DNA of 51,918 bases from Planctomycetota bacterium. Its GTDB lineage: Bacteria > Planctomycetota > UBA1135 > GCA-002686595. The DNA lies in the NCBI GenBank assembly GCA_028278425.1, contig JANQEJ010000055.1, positions 1 to 51,918 on the forward strand, written 5' to 3'. Within the stretch, counting starts at the first letter, position 1; every line of letters begins with the position of its first letter. The notes beneath the pieces are model-generated. The model saw nothing but the letters and a program-made list of their open reading frames with translations, made no database searches and was not told the origin of the DNA. Shown piece by piece: positions 34,039-42,535 of the stretch. The position numbers were made by a program, and so were the translations under genes.

Positions 34039-35646
34039 GAGGTTGAGCGGCGCCGCGATGCTGACGAACTGAAGCGCAAAAGCGCCGACGTCGATGACGC
34101 CGTAGGCGTGGTTCACGACGATGCCGGCAAGGCTGACGAATCCCGGCGGGAGCGCGAACCGGGCCTCGCTCCTCCCCATGCTGTTGAGCGTCCCCAGCGA
34201 GCCGATGAGCGGCGGCTGGTTCGGGTTGTTGACCGTGATGTTGAAGTACGGGTCCGGGTTCAGGGGCAGCGTGAACCCCGAGAACATGAACCCCGGGCTC
34301 GTCCCGCTCGCGGAGCCGACGAGGTAGTACAGGTCGCCGGCGAACCCGCCGCCGGGGATCAGCGTGAAGAACTGCGTGCCTCCCGTCGCCACCGAGATCT
34401 GTCCCGGTGCGGCGTACAGCGACGGGCAGTTGAGCCCGTCGAACGACCAGACGTAGGCGCTGCCCGAATCCGTGCCCCAGTCGTCGTCCGCCCTCGCTCC
34501 GGCGACCACCACGTCGCCGGAGAGTCCGACCGCGTTGCCGAAGTTGTCCCCCAGCGCGCCGTCCGTCGGAAAGAGCACCCGTTTTTCGATCAGCACGCCG
34601 CCGCTGAGCTCGAACAGGTAGACCGCCCCCGAGTTCGCTCCGAGGGAATCCCGGAACATGGCGCCGATCGCGGCTCGCCCGCGGTCGAGATCCACCGCGT
34701 CGCCGAAGAGCTGGCCGGAGCTCGAATCCGAGGGCGTGATCTTCTGCCGCTCGGTCCAGATCCCGCCCACCTGCTCGAAGGCGTAGGCCGCTCCGCTGTC
34801 GGGCCCGGAGCCGTTGTCGGTAGGCGCCCCGATCAGCAGGATCCCCCCGTCGAGCGACACGGCGGAACCGAAACGCTTATCCGCGGACGGATCGGACGGG
34901 TTGATCTTCGCCCGCTCGGTCCAAACGCCGGTGTCGCGCTCGAAGATGTACACGGCTCCCGACTGGGAAGCGCCGTCGTCCCTCGCAAACGCGCCGACCG
35001 CGAGCATGTCCCCCTCTACCGCCAAGGCGTGACCGAAACGGTCGTCGAGGACGGCGTCGCTCGCCGTGAGCTTGACGGTCTGCGTCCAGAGTCCGCCCAC
35101 CTTGTCGAAGACGTAGCACGAGCCTGTCCCGGGCCCGATGCCGATGGGGTCGCGCGACGCTCCCACCGCGATTCTCGTCCCGGAGACGGAGACGGATTGG
35201 CCGAAGAACTGGCCGTTGGATTGGTCCGCGGCGCTGAGCTTGGCGGCCTCCGACCACACGCCCCCGACCCTTTCGAAGACGTAGACCGAGCCGGTGCCGT
35301 AGCCGGCGTCCTGGTCGTAGCGCGTCCCGACCGCGATGACGTCGCCGTCGATCGCCACGGCGTATCCGAAGCGATCGCCGTTGTCCGCGTCGCTGGACTG
35401 GAGCTCCGCGGTGAGTACCCAAGCACCGCCTTGCAGCTCGTACACGTACGCCGAGCCCGACCAGAAGGTGATGTCGTTGTCGAACGGGGTGCCGACGACC
35501 AGCGTGTTGCCGGACAGGGCCAGAACCTCGCTGAAGCCGTGCCCCAGCTCGCCGTCCGACGGAATCAGCTTCGCGAGCTGGCACTGCGCCCGGACGACAG
35601 GGCAGATCAGGACCGCCACCAGACAGGTTGTGAGGACGCGATGCAC
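34030..35646 (-). CDS. Secreted FG-GAP-like beta-propeller protein
   Basis: A 538-residue protein. A GTG at 35646 was chosen because it gives a signal peptide (VLTTCLVAVLICPVVRA) directly before the repeats. It has about seven repeats of the form GDRFGYAVAIDGDxIAVGTRYD...GSVYVFERVGGVW, the FG-GAP-like propeller typical of planctomycete surface proteins. The last ~120 residues form a separate beta domain (GGTQFFTLIPGG, GTSPGF, ALPPGF). It may act in adhesion or as a structural surface protein; no enzyme motif is seen. The frame extends further upstream but would overlap the divergent cytochrome gene. Confidence 0.82.
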   Translation of the reverse strand: MHRVLTTCLVAVLICPVVRAQCQLAKLIPSDGELGHGFSEVLALSGNTLVVGTPFDNDITFWSGSAYVYELQGGAWVLTAELQSSDADNGDRFGYAVAIDGDVIAVGTRYDQDAGYGTGSVYVFERVGGVWSEAAKLSAADQSNGQFFGQSVSVSGTRIAVGASRDPIGIGPGTGSCYVFDKVGGLWTQTVKLTASDAVLDDRFGHALAVEGDMLAVGAFARDDGASQSGAVYIFERDTGVWTERAKINPSDPSADKRFGSAVSLDGGILLIGAPTDNGSGPDSGAAYAFEQVGGIWTERQKITPSDSSSGQLFGDAVDLDRGRAAIGAMFRDSLGANSGAVYLFELSGGVLIEKRVLFPTDGALGDNFGNAVGLSGDVVVAGARADDDWGTDSGSAYVWSFDGLNCPSLYAAPGQISVATGGTQFFTLIPGGGFAGDLYYLVGSASGTSPGFMFSGFTLPLNPDPYFNITVNNPNQPPLIGSLGTLNSMGRSEARFALPPGFVSLAGIVVNHAYGVIDVGAFALQFVSIAAPLNLLN

Positions 35647-35650
35647 GATA

Positions 35651-35661
35651 GGGGGTCCCCC
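35651..35661. promoter_or_regulatory. GC palindrome near FG-GAP start
   Basis: GGGGGTCCCCC is a perfect palindrome around one base. It lies between the FG-GAP gene's -10 box and GTG, so it could affect translation or transcription start of that gene. Confidence 0.25.
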
Positions 35662-35662
35662 A

Positions 35663-35691
35663 TTAATACTCCATGGCGGAAGAACCCACAA
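35663..35691 (-). promoter_or_regulatory. Promoter of the FG-GAP-like gene
   Basis: On the minus strand, TTGTGG (35691-35686) and TATTAA (35668-35663) are 17 bases apart, matching 3 of 6 and 4 of 6 consensus bases. The leader before the GTG would be about 10 bases. Confidence 0.4.
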
Positions 35692-35719
35692 CGCGCGCCG
35701 TGTGGCATGTTTTGAGTGC

Positions 35720-37648
35720 ATGTGGCTGTTAAGCCTCGTTCTGCTCCTCGCGGGTGGGGAAGAAGCGCCCTGGCTAACGCTGCGGCTCGAAACGAACGGC
35801 CGAGCGGTGGTCCGCGCGGCGCCTGGAGAGAGCCTTCCCTTCGAAGTCGTGGGTGAGCTAGAACCGTCGAGCTCGCCGGGGCTGGCGAGCTTTCGCTTCG
35901 ACGTGACGTTCGACGGCGGCCCGCTCGCACCGCTCGAGCCGGGGGACGGAGCCCTCGATTCGTTCCGCGCTCCGCGAGGCATCGGGAATCCGTCCGGTTT
36001 CGGCGGAACGCCGCGCAGCGGCGCGCTCGTCCAGGTCGGAGGCGCGCAGAGCCCCGGCGTTGAGCTGATCGGTGGCGTCGCCGCCCACGAAGAGCCGAGC
36101 GTTCTCGCGCGCGGGACCCTCGTCGCGCCGGAGCAGACGGGCACGTATCGCATCGAGCTGAGCGACGCGCACGCGAACGCGATACGCGGCCCTTCCGGTC
36201 CGGACGCGAAGTGGTCCTGCGTCGCGGTCGCGGGCGTCGAGACCCACGCGTTGGTCCTTCACGTCGGCGTCGACGCCGGCGCTTCTCCGCCGACTTCCAG
36301 GCGCACAGCGCGGTCCCCGCTGGATCTCATTCGCGAGGGACGCGACGTTCGCGGCGCCCAGCCGCGGATGGGCGAGCCGCTTCCCGGGCTGAGCCCCGAG
36401 GCGCTTGCGCGCTTCCGTGCGGGGCGGGCGGCCTTCGAACGCCGCATCACCAACGCCGAGGGGCGCGGACCCAGCTACAACGAAGACTCGTGCGCGACCT
36501 GCCACTCGGACCCCGCGCCGGGTGGCTTCGGGACGATCCGCGTGGTTCGGTTCGGGCGCAAGGGGCCGCCGTTCGACCCGCTCGTGGGCTCGGGGGGCTC
36601 GCTGCTCCAGATCCGCGGGATCCACCGGAGCGCGGAGGAGCTCGTCCCGCCCGAAGCGGACGTGGCGATCCACCGGATCACGCCCCACCTCTTCGGCGCC
36701 GGCCTGGTCGACCGCATCCCCGACGAGGTTCTCCTGCGACGCGCCGAGCGACCGGCGGAAGGGCTCCTCGGCCTCGCTCAGAGCGTCTTGCCCTTCGAGG
36801 GCGGTGAAGAGCGCGTCGGACGCTTTGGCTGGAAGTCGCAGCTCTCGTCCCTTCGCAGCTTCACCGCCGACGCGGCGTTGAACGAGATGGGACTGACGTC
36901 CCGCTACCTGCCCGAGGAGAACGCCCCGAACGGGGACCTCGAGAAGCTCGCCCGCTACGACAAGATCTCGGATCCGGAGGACCGACCGGACGAAGCGGGA
37001 GACACGCACATCGACCGCTGGTTCGACTTCCAGGAGATGCTCGCGCCGCCGCCGCAGACTCCCAGGTCGGGGATGATGGGCGAAGAGGTTTTCCAGCGCA
37101 TCGGATGTGCGACGTGCCACGTCGCGTCGTACGTCACGCCGCCGGAAGACGAGCCCGCCTTCGACCGGGTTCCCCTGCGCCCGTACTCGGACTTCCTGTT
37201 GCACGACATGGGTGCTCTAGGCGACGGCATCGTCCAGGGGCGCGGAGCGGAGCGGTGGATGCGGACGATGCCTCTGTGGGGAGTCGGCCAGCGCAAGGCG
37301 CTGCTCCACGACGGCAGCGCCACGGGCCCATCGTTTGACGCGAACGTCCGGCGGGCCGTCGCGGCCCACGACGGCGAGGCGGCGGGCGCTCGTGCGGCCT
37401 TCCAGGCGCTGGACGCCGCCGACGGCGACGCGCTCGTTCGCTTCCTCGGGTCCCTCGGCCGCGTCGAATTCGACGTGGACAACGACAACGACGTGGACAT
37501 GGACGACTGGACCGTGCTGAAGGGATGGATCACCGGTCCGCAACCGTCGCTCGCGCCCGATGACCCGGCCTCCATCGCCGACGTGGACGCGGACGGCGAC
37601 TTCGACCTGGCGGACCTCGACGTGCTCCTGCGCGTGATCGAGCGCTGA
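35720..37648 (+). CDS. Di-heme oxidoreductase (DHOR type) with dockerin-like tail
   Basis: A 642-residue protein with a signal peptide (MWLLSLVLLLAGG). Residues ~25-190 form a beta-rich cohesin-like region. The DHOR domain (~215-585) carries two c-type heme sites, CATCH at 258-262 and CATCH at 463-467, plus GFGTIRVVRFGRKGPP, so it is a periplasmic peroxidase-like or thiol-oxidase-like cytochrome. The last ~55 residues have two Asp-rich calcium-loop repeats (DVDNDNDVDMDDW and DVDADGDFDLADLD) of dockerin type I. The start is 73 bases from the divergent FG-GAP start. The tail suggests attachment to a cell-surface partner. Confidence 0.85.
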   Translation: MWLLSLVLLLAGGEEAPWLTLRLETNGRAVVRAAPGESLPFEVVGELEPSSSPGLASFRFDVTFDGGPLAPLEPGDGALDSFRAPRGIGNPSGFGGTPRSGALVQVGGAQSPGVELIGGVAAHEEPSVLARGTLVAPEQTGTYRIELSDAHANAIRGPSGPDAKWSCVAVAGVETHALVLHVGVDAGASPPTSRRTARSPLDLIREGRDVRGAQPRMGEPLPGLSPEALARFRAGRAAFERRITNAEGRGPSYNEDSCATCHSDPAPGGFGTIRVVRFGRKGPPFDPLVGSGGSLLQIRGIHRSAEELVPPEADVAIHRITPHLFGAGLVDRIPDEVLLRRAERPAEGLLGLAQSVLPFEGGEERVGRFGWKSQLSSLRSFTADAALNEMGLTSRYLPEENAPNGDLEKLARYDKISDPEDRPDEAGDTHIDRWFDFQEMLAPPPQTPRSGMMGEEVFQRIGCATCHVASYVTPPEDEPAFDRVPLRPYSDFLLHDMGALGDGIVQGRGAERWMRTMPLWGVGQRKALLHDGSATGPSFDANVRRAVAAHDGEAAGARAAFQALDAADGDALVRFLGSLGRVEFDVDNDNDVDMDDWTVLKGWITGPQPSLAPDDPASIADVDADGDFDLADLDVLLRVIER

Positions 37649-37705
37649 GCTTGGCGCCGTCCCGGCGCTCTCCAGCGGACCCTAGGCCCGTCCGCGGGGC
37701 GGCCC

Positions 37706-37711
37706 TACAAT
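37706..37711 (+). promoter_or_regulatory. -10 box TACAAT for the ABC operon
   Basis: TACAAT matches TATAAT at 5 of 6 bases and lies 10 bases before the ATG at 37722. The leader would be 3-4 bases or none. No Shine-Dalgarno is seen. Confidence 0.5.
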
Positions 37712-37721
37712 TCTCCGCCCC

Positions 37722-38456
37722 ATGATCCAGGTCGACCACGTCACCAAGCACTACGGCCCCACCGTGGCCGTGGACGACGTCTCCTTCTCCATCGAGGAGG
37801 GCGAGATCGTCGGCTTCCTCGGGCCGAACGGTGCGGGGAAGAGCACGCTCCTCAAGATGATGTGCACGTGGTTGCCGCCGACCGCGGGGAGGATCTCCAT
37901 CGCCGGTCACGACGTCGCGATGGAGCCGCTCGCGGTGCGGCGGTCGCTCGGCTACCTGCCGGAGCACAACGCGCTCTACGACGGGATGCGGGTCGACCGC
38001 TTCCTCCAGTTCATCGGGAAGGCGCGCGGGCTTCGCGGCGGAGAGCTGTCGGAGCGCGTGGGCTGGTCGGTGGAGGCCTGCGGGCTCCAGGAGGTCTACG
38101 GGAAGCGGGTCAACCAGTGCTCCAAGGGCTTCCGGCAGCGGATCGGCGTCGCGGCGTCGCTCCTGCACAACCCGCGGGTGATCCTGCTCGACGAGCCGAC
38201 GCACGGGCTGGATCCGCTCCAGGTGGTGGCGTTCCTGGAGTTCATTCAGAGCCTCGCCGAGGGCCGCGCGATTCTCTTTTCGAGCCACATCCTCTCCGAG
38301 GTGGTCGCGATCTCCGAACGGCTCCTGATCATCAACCACGGCAAGCTCCTAGCGGATTCGCCGCTCGTGGATCTCAAGGCCCGCGCGGCCGAGAAGGGCC
38401 AGGAGCTGGAGGAGACCGTGCTCGACATCGTGCGCTCGGGAGGCAACGGACAGTGA
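37722..38456 (+). CDS. ABC transporter ATP-binding protein (GldA-like)
   Basis: A 244-residue ATPase with Walker A GPNGAGKST, Walker B VILLDEPTHGLDP, a variant signature CSKGFRQRIG, and the switch His in FSSHIL. It heads a four-gene coupled operon with a permease, a GldG-like protein and a DUF4340-like protein. This is the set related to the Gld/Nos-type ABC-2 systems found in Bacteroidota and Planctomycetota. It powers export or an envelope process at the inner membrane. The stop overlaps the permease GTG (GTGA). Confidence 0.92.
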   Translation: MIQVDHVTKHYGPTVAVDDVSFSIEEGEIVGFLGPNGAGKSTLLKMMCTWLPPTAGRISIAGHDVAMEPLAVRRSLGYLPEHNALYDGMRVDRFLQFIGKARGLRGGELSERVGWSVEACGLQEVYGKRVNQCSKGFRQRIGVAASLLHNPRVILLDEPTHGLDPLQVVAFLEFIQSLAEGRAILFSSHILSEVVAISERLLIINHGKLLADSPLVDLKARAAEKGQELEETVLDIVRSGGNGQ

Positions 38457-39229
38457 CGACGACCACGGTGTCCAACCGGCTGACGCCGGGCGAGCTGATC
38501 GCCGGCACGCGCATCATCATGCGGCGCGAGCTGACCGCCTACTTCGATTCGCCGATCGCGTACGTCTATACGATCGCCTTCGCGCTGCTGGCGAACTTCA
38601 TCTTCATGAACGAGTTCTTCCTCACCGGCACGGTCGACATGGCGGGCTACTTCGACCTGATGCCGCTGCTCCTCGCCTTCTTCATCCCGGCCGTCACCAT
38701 GCGGCTGTGGGCGGAGGAGAAGAAGCAGCGCACGGTCGAGCTCCTGCTCACGCTGCCGATCCGGCCGATGCAGGCGGTGCTCGGGAAGTACCTCGCCGCG
38801 GTGGGTCTCTTCAAGCTGTTCCTCGTCAGCTCGCTTCCGATCGTCGTGATGCTCCTCGTGCTGGGCGAGCCCGACCTCGGGCGCATCGTGTCGGCCTACC
38901 TCGGACTGATCGCGCTGGGCGGTCTCCTGCTCGCCTTCGGAATGCTCCTGTCCGCCCTGTCGGGCGATCAGATCGTCGCCTTCGTCACCAGCGCCCTGGT
39001 CGGCTTCGTCTTCGTCCTCACCGGCGACGAGAGGTTCGTGGCGGTGGTCGACGGATGGTTTCCGACGCTCGGCGTCGGCACGTTCCTGTACGAGGGCTTC
39101 TCGGTCATGCCGCACTACGACAACTTCGTGCGCGGGGTCATCGAGCTCTCGTCGGTCGTCTACTTCGCGCTGATGACCGCCGTGCCGCTCTGGGTCTGCG
39201 CCCTCGTCCTGGAGCGCAACCGGACGTAG
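38453..39229 (+). CDS. ABC-2 type permease (GldF-like)
   Basis: A 258-residue membrane protein with six predicted helices, starting with IMRRELTAYFDSPIAYVYT, typical of ABC-2 permeases of the GldF/NosY kind. FFIPAVTMRLWAEEKKQRTVELLLTLPI is a conserved cytosolic-loop motif. The GTG start overlaps the ATPase stop, and its TAG is directly followed by the ATG of the next gene. It forms the channel for the ATPase above. The substrate is unknown. Confidence 0.9.
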   Translation: MTTTTVSNRLTPGELIAGTRIIMRRELTAYFDSPIAYVYTIAFALLANFIFMNEFFLTGTVDMAGYFDLMPLLLAFFIPAVTMRLWAEEKKQRTVELLLTLPIRPMQAVLGKYLAAVGLFKLFLVSSLPIVVMLLVLGEPDLGRIVSAYLGLIALGGLLLAFGMLLSALSGDQIVAFVTSALVGFVFVLTGDERFVAVVDGWFPTLGVGTFLYEGFSVMPHYDNFVRGVIELSSVVYFALMTAVPLWVCALVLERNRT

Positions 39230-42200
39230 ATGAAGGTCTTCGACGCGATCCTTCTGGGAATCGTGCTCGTGCTCGCCGCGGGTGTCGCGCTGTGCGCCAC
39301 GCGCATCGCGGAGCACCACCAGACCGGCGGGAGGTGGCGCAGCGAGGTCGGGCGGATCAAGGTGTCCTCGCTCGAGCCGGCGACGCGCGACCGCCTCGAG
39401 GGCCTGACCGATCGTCTCGTCCTCACGTACTACGTGTCCGACCGCAGCCACATGCCGTCGCACATGAAGCGCGTCGAGCGCGACGTCGTCGACCTGCTCG
39501 AGGCGATGAAGGCCGCCGCGCCGGACCGGTTCGCGTACCACATCGTCGACCCCGAGACCGATCGCGATCAGGTCGTCTACGCCTCGAAGCGGAAGGTCGC
39601 GCCGTTCCGCGAGCGGAGCGTGTTCCGCGACTCCTGGAGCGAGCGCTTGATCTGGTCGACGCTCACGATCGCCTACGGCACGGGCAACGAGGTCATCGTC
39701 AACGGCATCACGCCGGCGTACCTGCCGCGGCTCCAGGCGACGATCGTCGAGCACCTCGACCACATGGAACGCCCGCGCCAGCCGGTGATCGCCCTCGCGG
39801 CGCCGGCGGGCTTCGACGAGCTGCGCGGCGCGCTCGCGGAGTACGGCCAGGTGCGCCGGGTCGATCTCGACGGCGACGAAGCGTTCCCCGAGGACGCGGA
39901 CGTCCTCTTCTGGATGCGGCCCGCGGGCGTCACGCCGCGGCGGTTGCGCGAGCTCAACCTGTTCCTCGAGCGCGGCCGCAGCGTCGTCGTCGCCGGCAGC
40001 GAGCTCGCGATCGGCCCGCAGGGCATCGGCCCCGCCGCGGACGGGCGGCTTGCGCTGACCGTCGAGCGCTCCGACTTCGCGGCGGAGGCCCTCTACGCGA
40101 GCTTCGGCCTGAAGCCGGTCCGGGGGCTCGTGCTCGACCACAGAAGCGACAAGCTCAACGTCGCCGAAGAGCCCGTTCCCGCCCCCTTCCTCGTCACCTG
40201 CATCGCGCCCAACCACGACTTCGAGACGTGGCGCAACCAGCCGAACGGGACGCTGCTCTTCCACGCGCCGACGCCGCTCGGGCTCGACGCCGAGGTCCTC
40301 GCCGCGCTCGGCTACGAGGCGCGCGTCCTCGCGACGACGTCGGACAAGACGTGGCTGCAAAGCCCGCCTCTCGACGCGCCGCGGCCGCTGGACGAGATGG
40401 GCGAGGACCGCGGCGAGCCGGTGTCGAAGCAGCCGCTGATCGTCTCGCTCGAGCACAACGACCCCTGGCGCGGCTGGCTCGTCGCGATGGCGGCGACGAC
40501 GCCGTTCGAGGACGGCTACTACTCGCGCGGCGGCGTGGCGCACTGGCGACTCTTGAAGACGCTCGTCGGCGAGCTCACCACGCCGGAGCGCCTGGTGGCG
40601 GTTTCCGCCGACGTGAAGCGGTCCGACCCGCTGCCGCCGCTGACCGGCACGTCGCGCATCTTCTGGAGGGGTCTCGTCCTGGTCCTTCTCCCCGCGCTGG
40701 TCGCCGCGATCGCGATCTCGCGCGGCGTCTTCCGGACCGCGGACCGCGGCGCCAAGCGGCGCGTCGGCGCGGGCGGCGCGCGCGTCTGGCCGCGCGCGGC
40801 GCTGGGACTCCTCGTCGCGCTCGTAGTGGCGCGCGCCGCGGGCGCCCTGGGCTTCTCGGCGGACGCGACCGCCGACGGCGTCAACAGCCTCGCCGGCGAG
40901 ACGCGGGCGATCGCCGCGCGCGCCGGCGACGCGGGCGAGACGCGCGTCGAGCTGATCTTCTCCGGCAAGCGGCGGCTGCCGCCCGCGATGCGCCCCCTCC
41001 TCGGCCGCGCCCGCGGCGCCTTGCGCGACCTCGAGCGCGCGGGCGCCGACCTGGACGTCGTGACGATCGACCCCGACGGACTCGAGGCCGCGGAACGGGA
41101 GCAGCTCGCCGCCGAGGGCGTCTCGCCCGTGCAGATCACGGCGCGCGACGAGGAGGAGAAGACCGTCCGCACGGTCTACAGCACGCTGCGGCTCTCGCGC
41201 GGCGACCGCGTCGAGCTCTTGCGCTTCGACGACGCCGCCGCGTTCGAGTACCTGGAGTTCCGCCTCGCCTTCGCGCTCTGGCGCCTCGAGACCGGCGAGC
41301 GGCCGGTGATCGCCTTCGCCGCGGACGCCGAGCGGCCCTCCGCCGCCGAGGCCTTCGAGAAGTACCAGCAGAAGAGCCTCTTCGCCCCCAAGGGTACGGA
41401 CCACTACAGCCTCGCGCGCGACCTGCTCGAGCGCCTCGACTTCGAGGTCGTCAACGTGACGCCCCGCGACTTCATCTCGAAGCCGGAGATCCCCGCGGAC
41501 GCGAGCCTGCTCGTCTGGATGCAGCCGCGCCGCTCGATCACGGCGATGATGGAGAAGACCGTGCGCTACCTGCACGGCGGCGGAAACGTGCTGCTCGCCG
41601 CGCAGCACTTCAACATCCTCTCGCGCCAGTACCGCGGACGGGAGTTCCAGATGAGCTACTGGCCGCGCCCGCAGTCGCCGGACGTCGAGCAGGTCTACTT
41701 CCCCGACGTCGGGATCACGATGGTCCGCGAGGTGCTCTTCGACGAGCTCTACACCGAGATCACGGTCGACACCGAGGTCATCGGGCGCGGCGCGCAGCGC
41801 GACTACGAGCGCCAGGTGTCCGCGCGCGAGTTCCAGATCCGCGCCTCGGCCGCGAACTTCGCCGACGACTCGCTGATCACGCGGAGCCTCGGCGACCAGG
41901 CCTTCATCTGGGCCAACCACTTCGACCTGGACGAGGAGAAGCTCCGGGGGCACGGGCTCACGTCCAAGGTCCTGATGACGACCACCGCGAAGACGTGGCA
42001 CTACCTGTGGAAAGGCGGCTTCCTCGAGGAGGGCCAGGAGCCGATCACCGGCCCGCCGCGCGACGACGACGGCGAGCCCGTCTACGCCGGCAAGCTACCG
42101 CTCGCCGTGCTGGTCGAGGGGACCTTCCCCAAGCCAGCGCGCCGCCTGAACGTGCGCTTCGGCGCGCCGGGAACCGACGCCTCGCCCGACGAGGAGAAGC

Positions 42201-42535
42201 TGGAGGAGGAGTACTTCGCCGACTTCCCGCCCTCCGCGCCGGGCCGCCTCGTGATGGTCGGCTGCTCCCAGGTCTTCCAGGACGAGCGCCTCCACGACGA
42301 GACGTTCCGCGGCGACCACCTCCTCGTCAACGCGGTGGCCGAGCTCGCGCTCGAGCCCGAGCTCGCGGCGATCGCCACCCGGCATCCCGTGGTGCGCGGG
42401 TTCGACTTCGTCGAGCCGGAGACGCGCTTCCGCTGGCGGACGGTCGTGCTGGCGGCGCCGCCCGCGCTCTTCCTCCTGATCGGGCTCGGCTTCGCGCTGA
42501 ACCGGCTCCGCTCGCCGGCGGGAGGCGCGGCGTGA
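39230..42535 (+). CDS. GldG-like auxiliary protein, doubled (two GldG domains in one chain)
   Basis: A 1101-residue protein with an N-terminal TM helix and an extracytoplasmic GldG-like region (~25-480; LTDRLVLTYYVSDRSHMPSHMKRVERDV, VVDLLEAM). Two TM helices follow (~485-505 and ~522-540). A second GldG-like region (~545-1060; RAIAARAGDAGETRVELIFSG, AREQ-type loops) precedes a final TM helix (~1073-1092). Both halves carry a second sub-domain with a DADVLFWMRPAG / DASLLVWMQPRR motif. GldG proteins are normally about half this length. It probably assembles with the ABC permease. The start directly follows the permease stop. Confidence 0.83.
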   Translation: MKVFDAILLGIVLVLAAGVALCATRIAEHHQTGGRWRSEVGRIKVSSLEPATRDRLEGLTDRLVLTYYVSDRSHMPSHMKRVERDVVDLLEAMKAAAPDRFAYHIVDPETDRDQVVYASKRKVAPFRERSVFRDSWSERLIWSTLTIAYGTGNEVIVNGITPAYLPRLQATIVEHLDHMERPRQPVIALAAPAGFDELRGALAEYGQVRRVDLDGDEAFPEDADVLFWMRPAGVTPRRLRELNLFLERGRSVVVAGSELAIGPQGIGPAADGRLALTVERSDFAAEALYASFGLKPVRGLVLDHRSDKLNVAEEPVPAPFLVTCIAPNHDFETWRNQPNGTLLFHAPTPLGLDAEVLAALGYEARVLATTSDKTWLQSPPLDAPRPLDEMGEDRGEPVSKQPLIVSLEHNDPWRGWLVAMAATTPFEDGYYSRGGVAHWRLLKTLVGELTTPERLVAVSADVKRSDPLPPLTGTSRIFWRGLVLVLLPALVAAIAISRGVFRTADRGAKRRVGAGGARVWPRAALGLLVALVVARAAGALGFSADATADGVNSLAGETRAIAARAGDAGETRVELIFSGKRRLPPAMRPLLGRARGALRDLERAGADLDVVTIDPDGLEAAEREQLAAEGVSPVQITARDEEEKTVRTVYSTLRLSRGDRVELLRFDDAAAFEYLEFRLAFALWRLETGERPVIAFAADAERPSAAEAFEKYQQKSLFAPKGTDHYSLARDLLERLDFEVVNVTPRDFISKPEIPADASLLVWMQPRRSITAMMEKTVRYLHGGGNVLLAAQHFNILSRQYRGREFQMSYWPRPQSPDVEQVYFPDVGITMVREVLFDELYTEITVDTEVIGRGAQRDYERQVSAREFQIRASAANFADDSLITRSLGDQAFIWANHFDLDEEKLRGHGLTSKVLMTTTAKTWHYLWKGGFLEEGQEPITGPPRDDDGEPVYAGKLPLAVLVEGTFPKPARRLNVRFGAPGTDASPDEEKLEEEYFADFPPSAPGRLVMVGCSQVFQDERLHDETFRGDHLLVNAVAELALEPELAAIATRHPVVRGFDFVEPETRFRWRTVVLAAPPALFLLIGLGFALNRLRSPAGGAA

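Noticed and set aside
35647-36153. Upstream extension of the FG-GAP gene to 36153
   Set aside because: It would lie opposite the start of the cytochrome gene and puts a non-signal sequence before a clear signal peptide. The GTG at 35646 fits better.
38246-42001. A 1251-codon open frame on the minus strand opposite the GldG gene
   Set aside because: It has the Arg/Asp/His/Glu-rich composition of a reverse-strand shadow in GC-rich DNA, and the plus strand there encodes recognisable ABC/GldG proteins.
38707-42531. Long in-frame extension upstream of the DUF4340-like gene
   Set aside because: The extension is a low-complexity Arg/Ala/Gly shadow of GldF/GldG. The real start is the GTG at 42532 overlapping the GldG stop.
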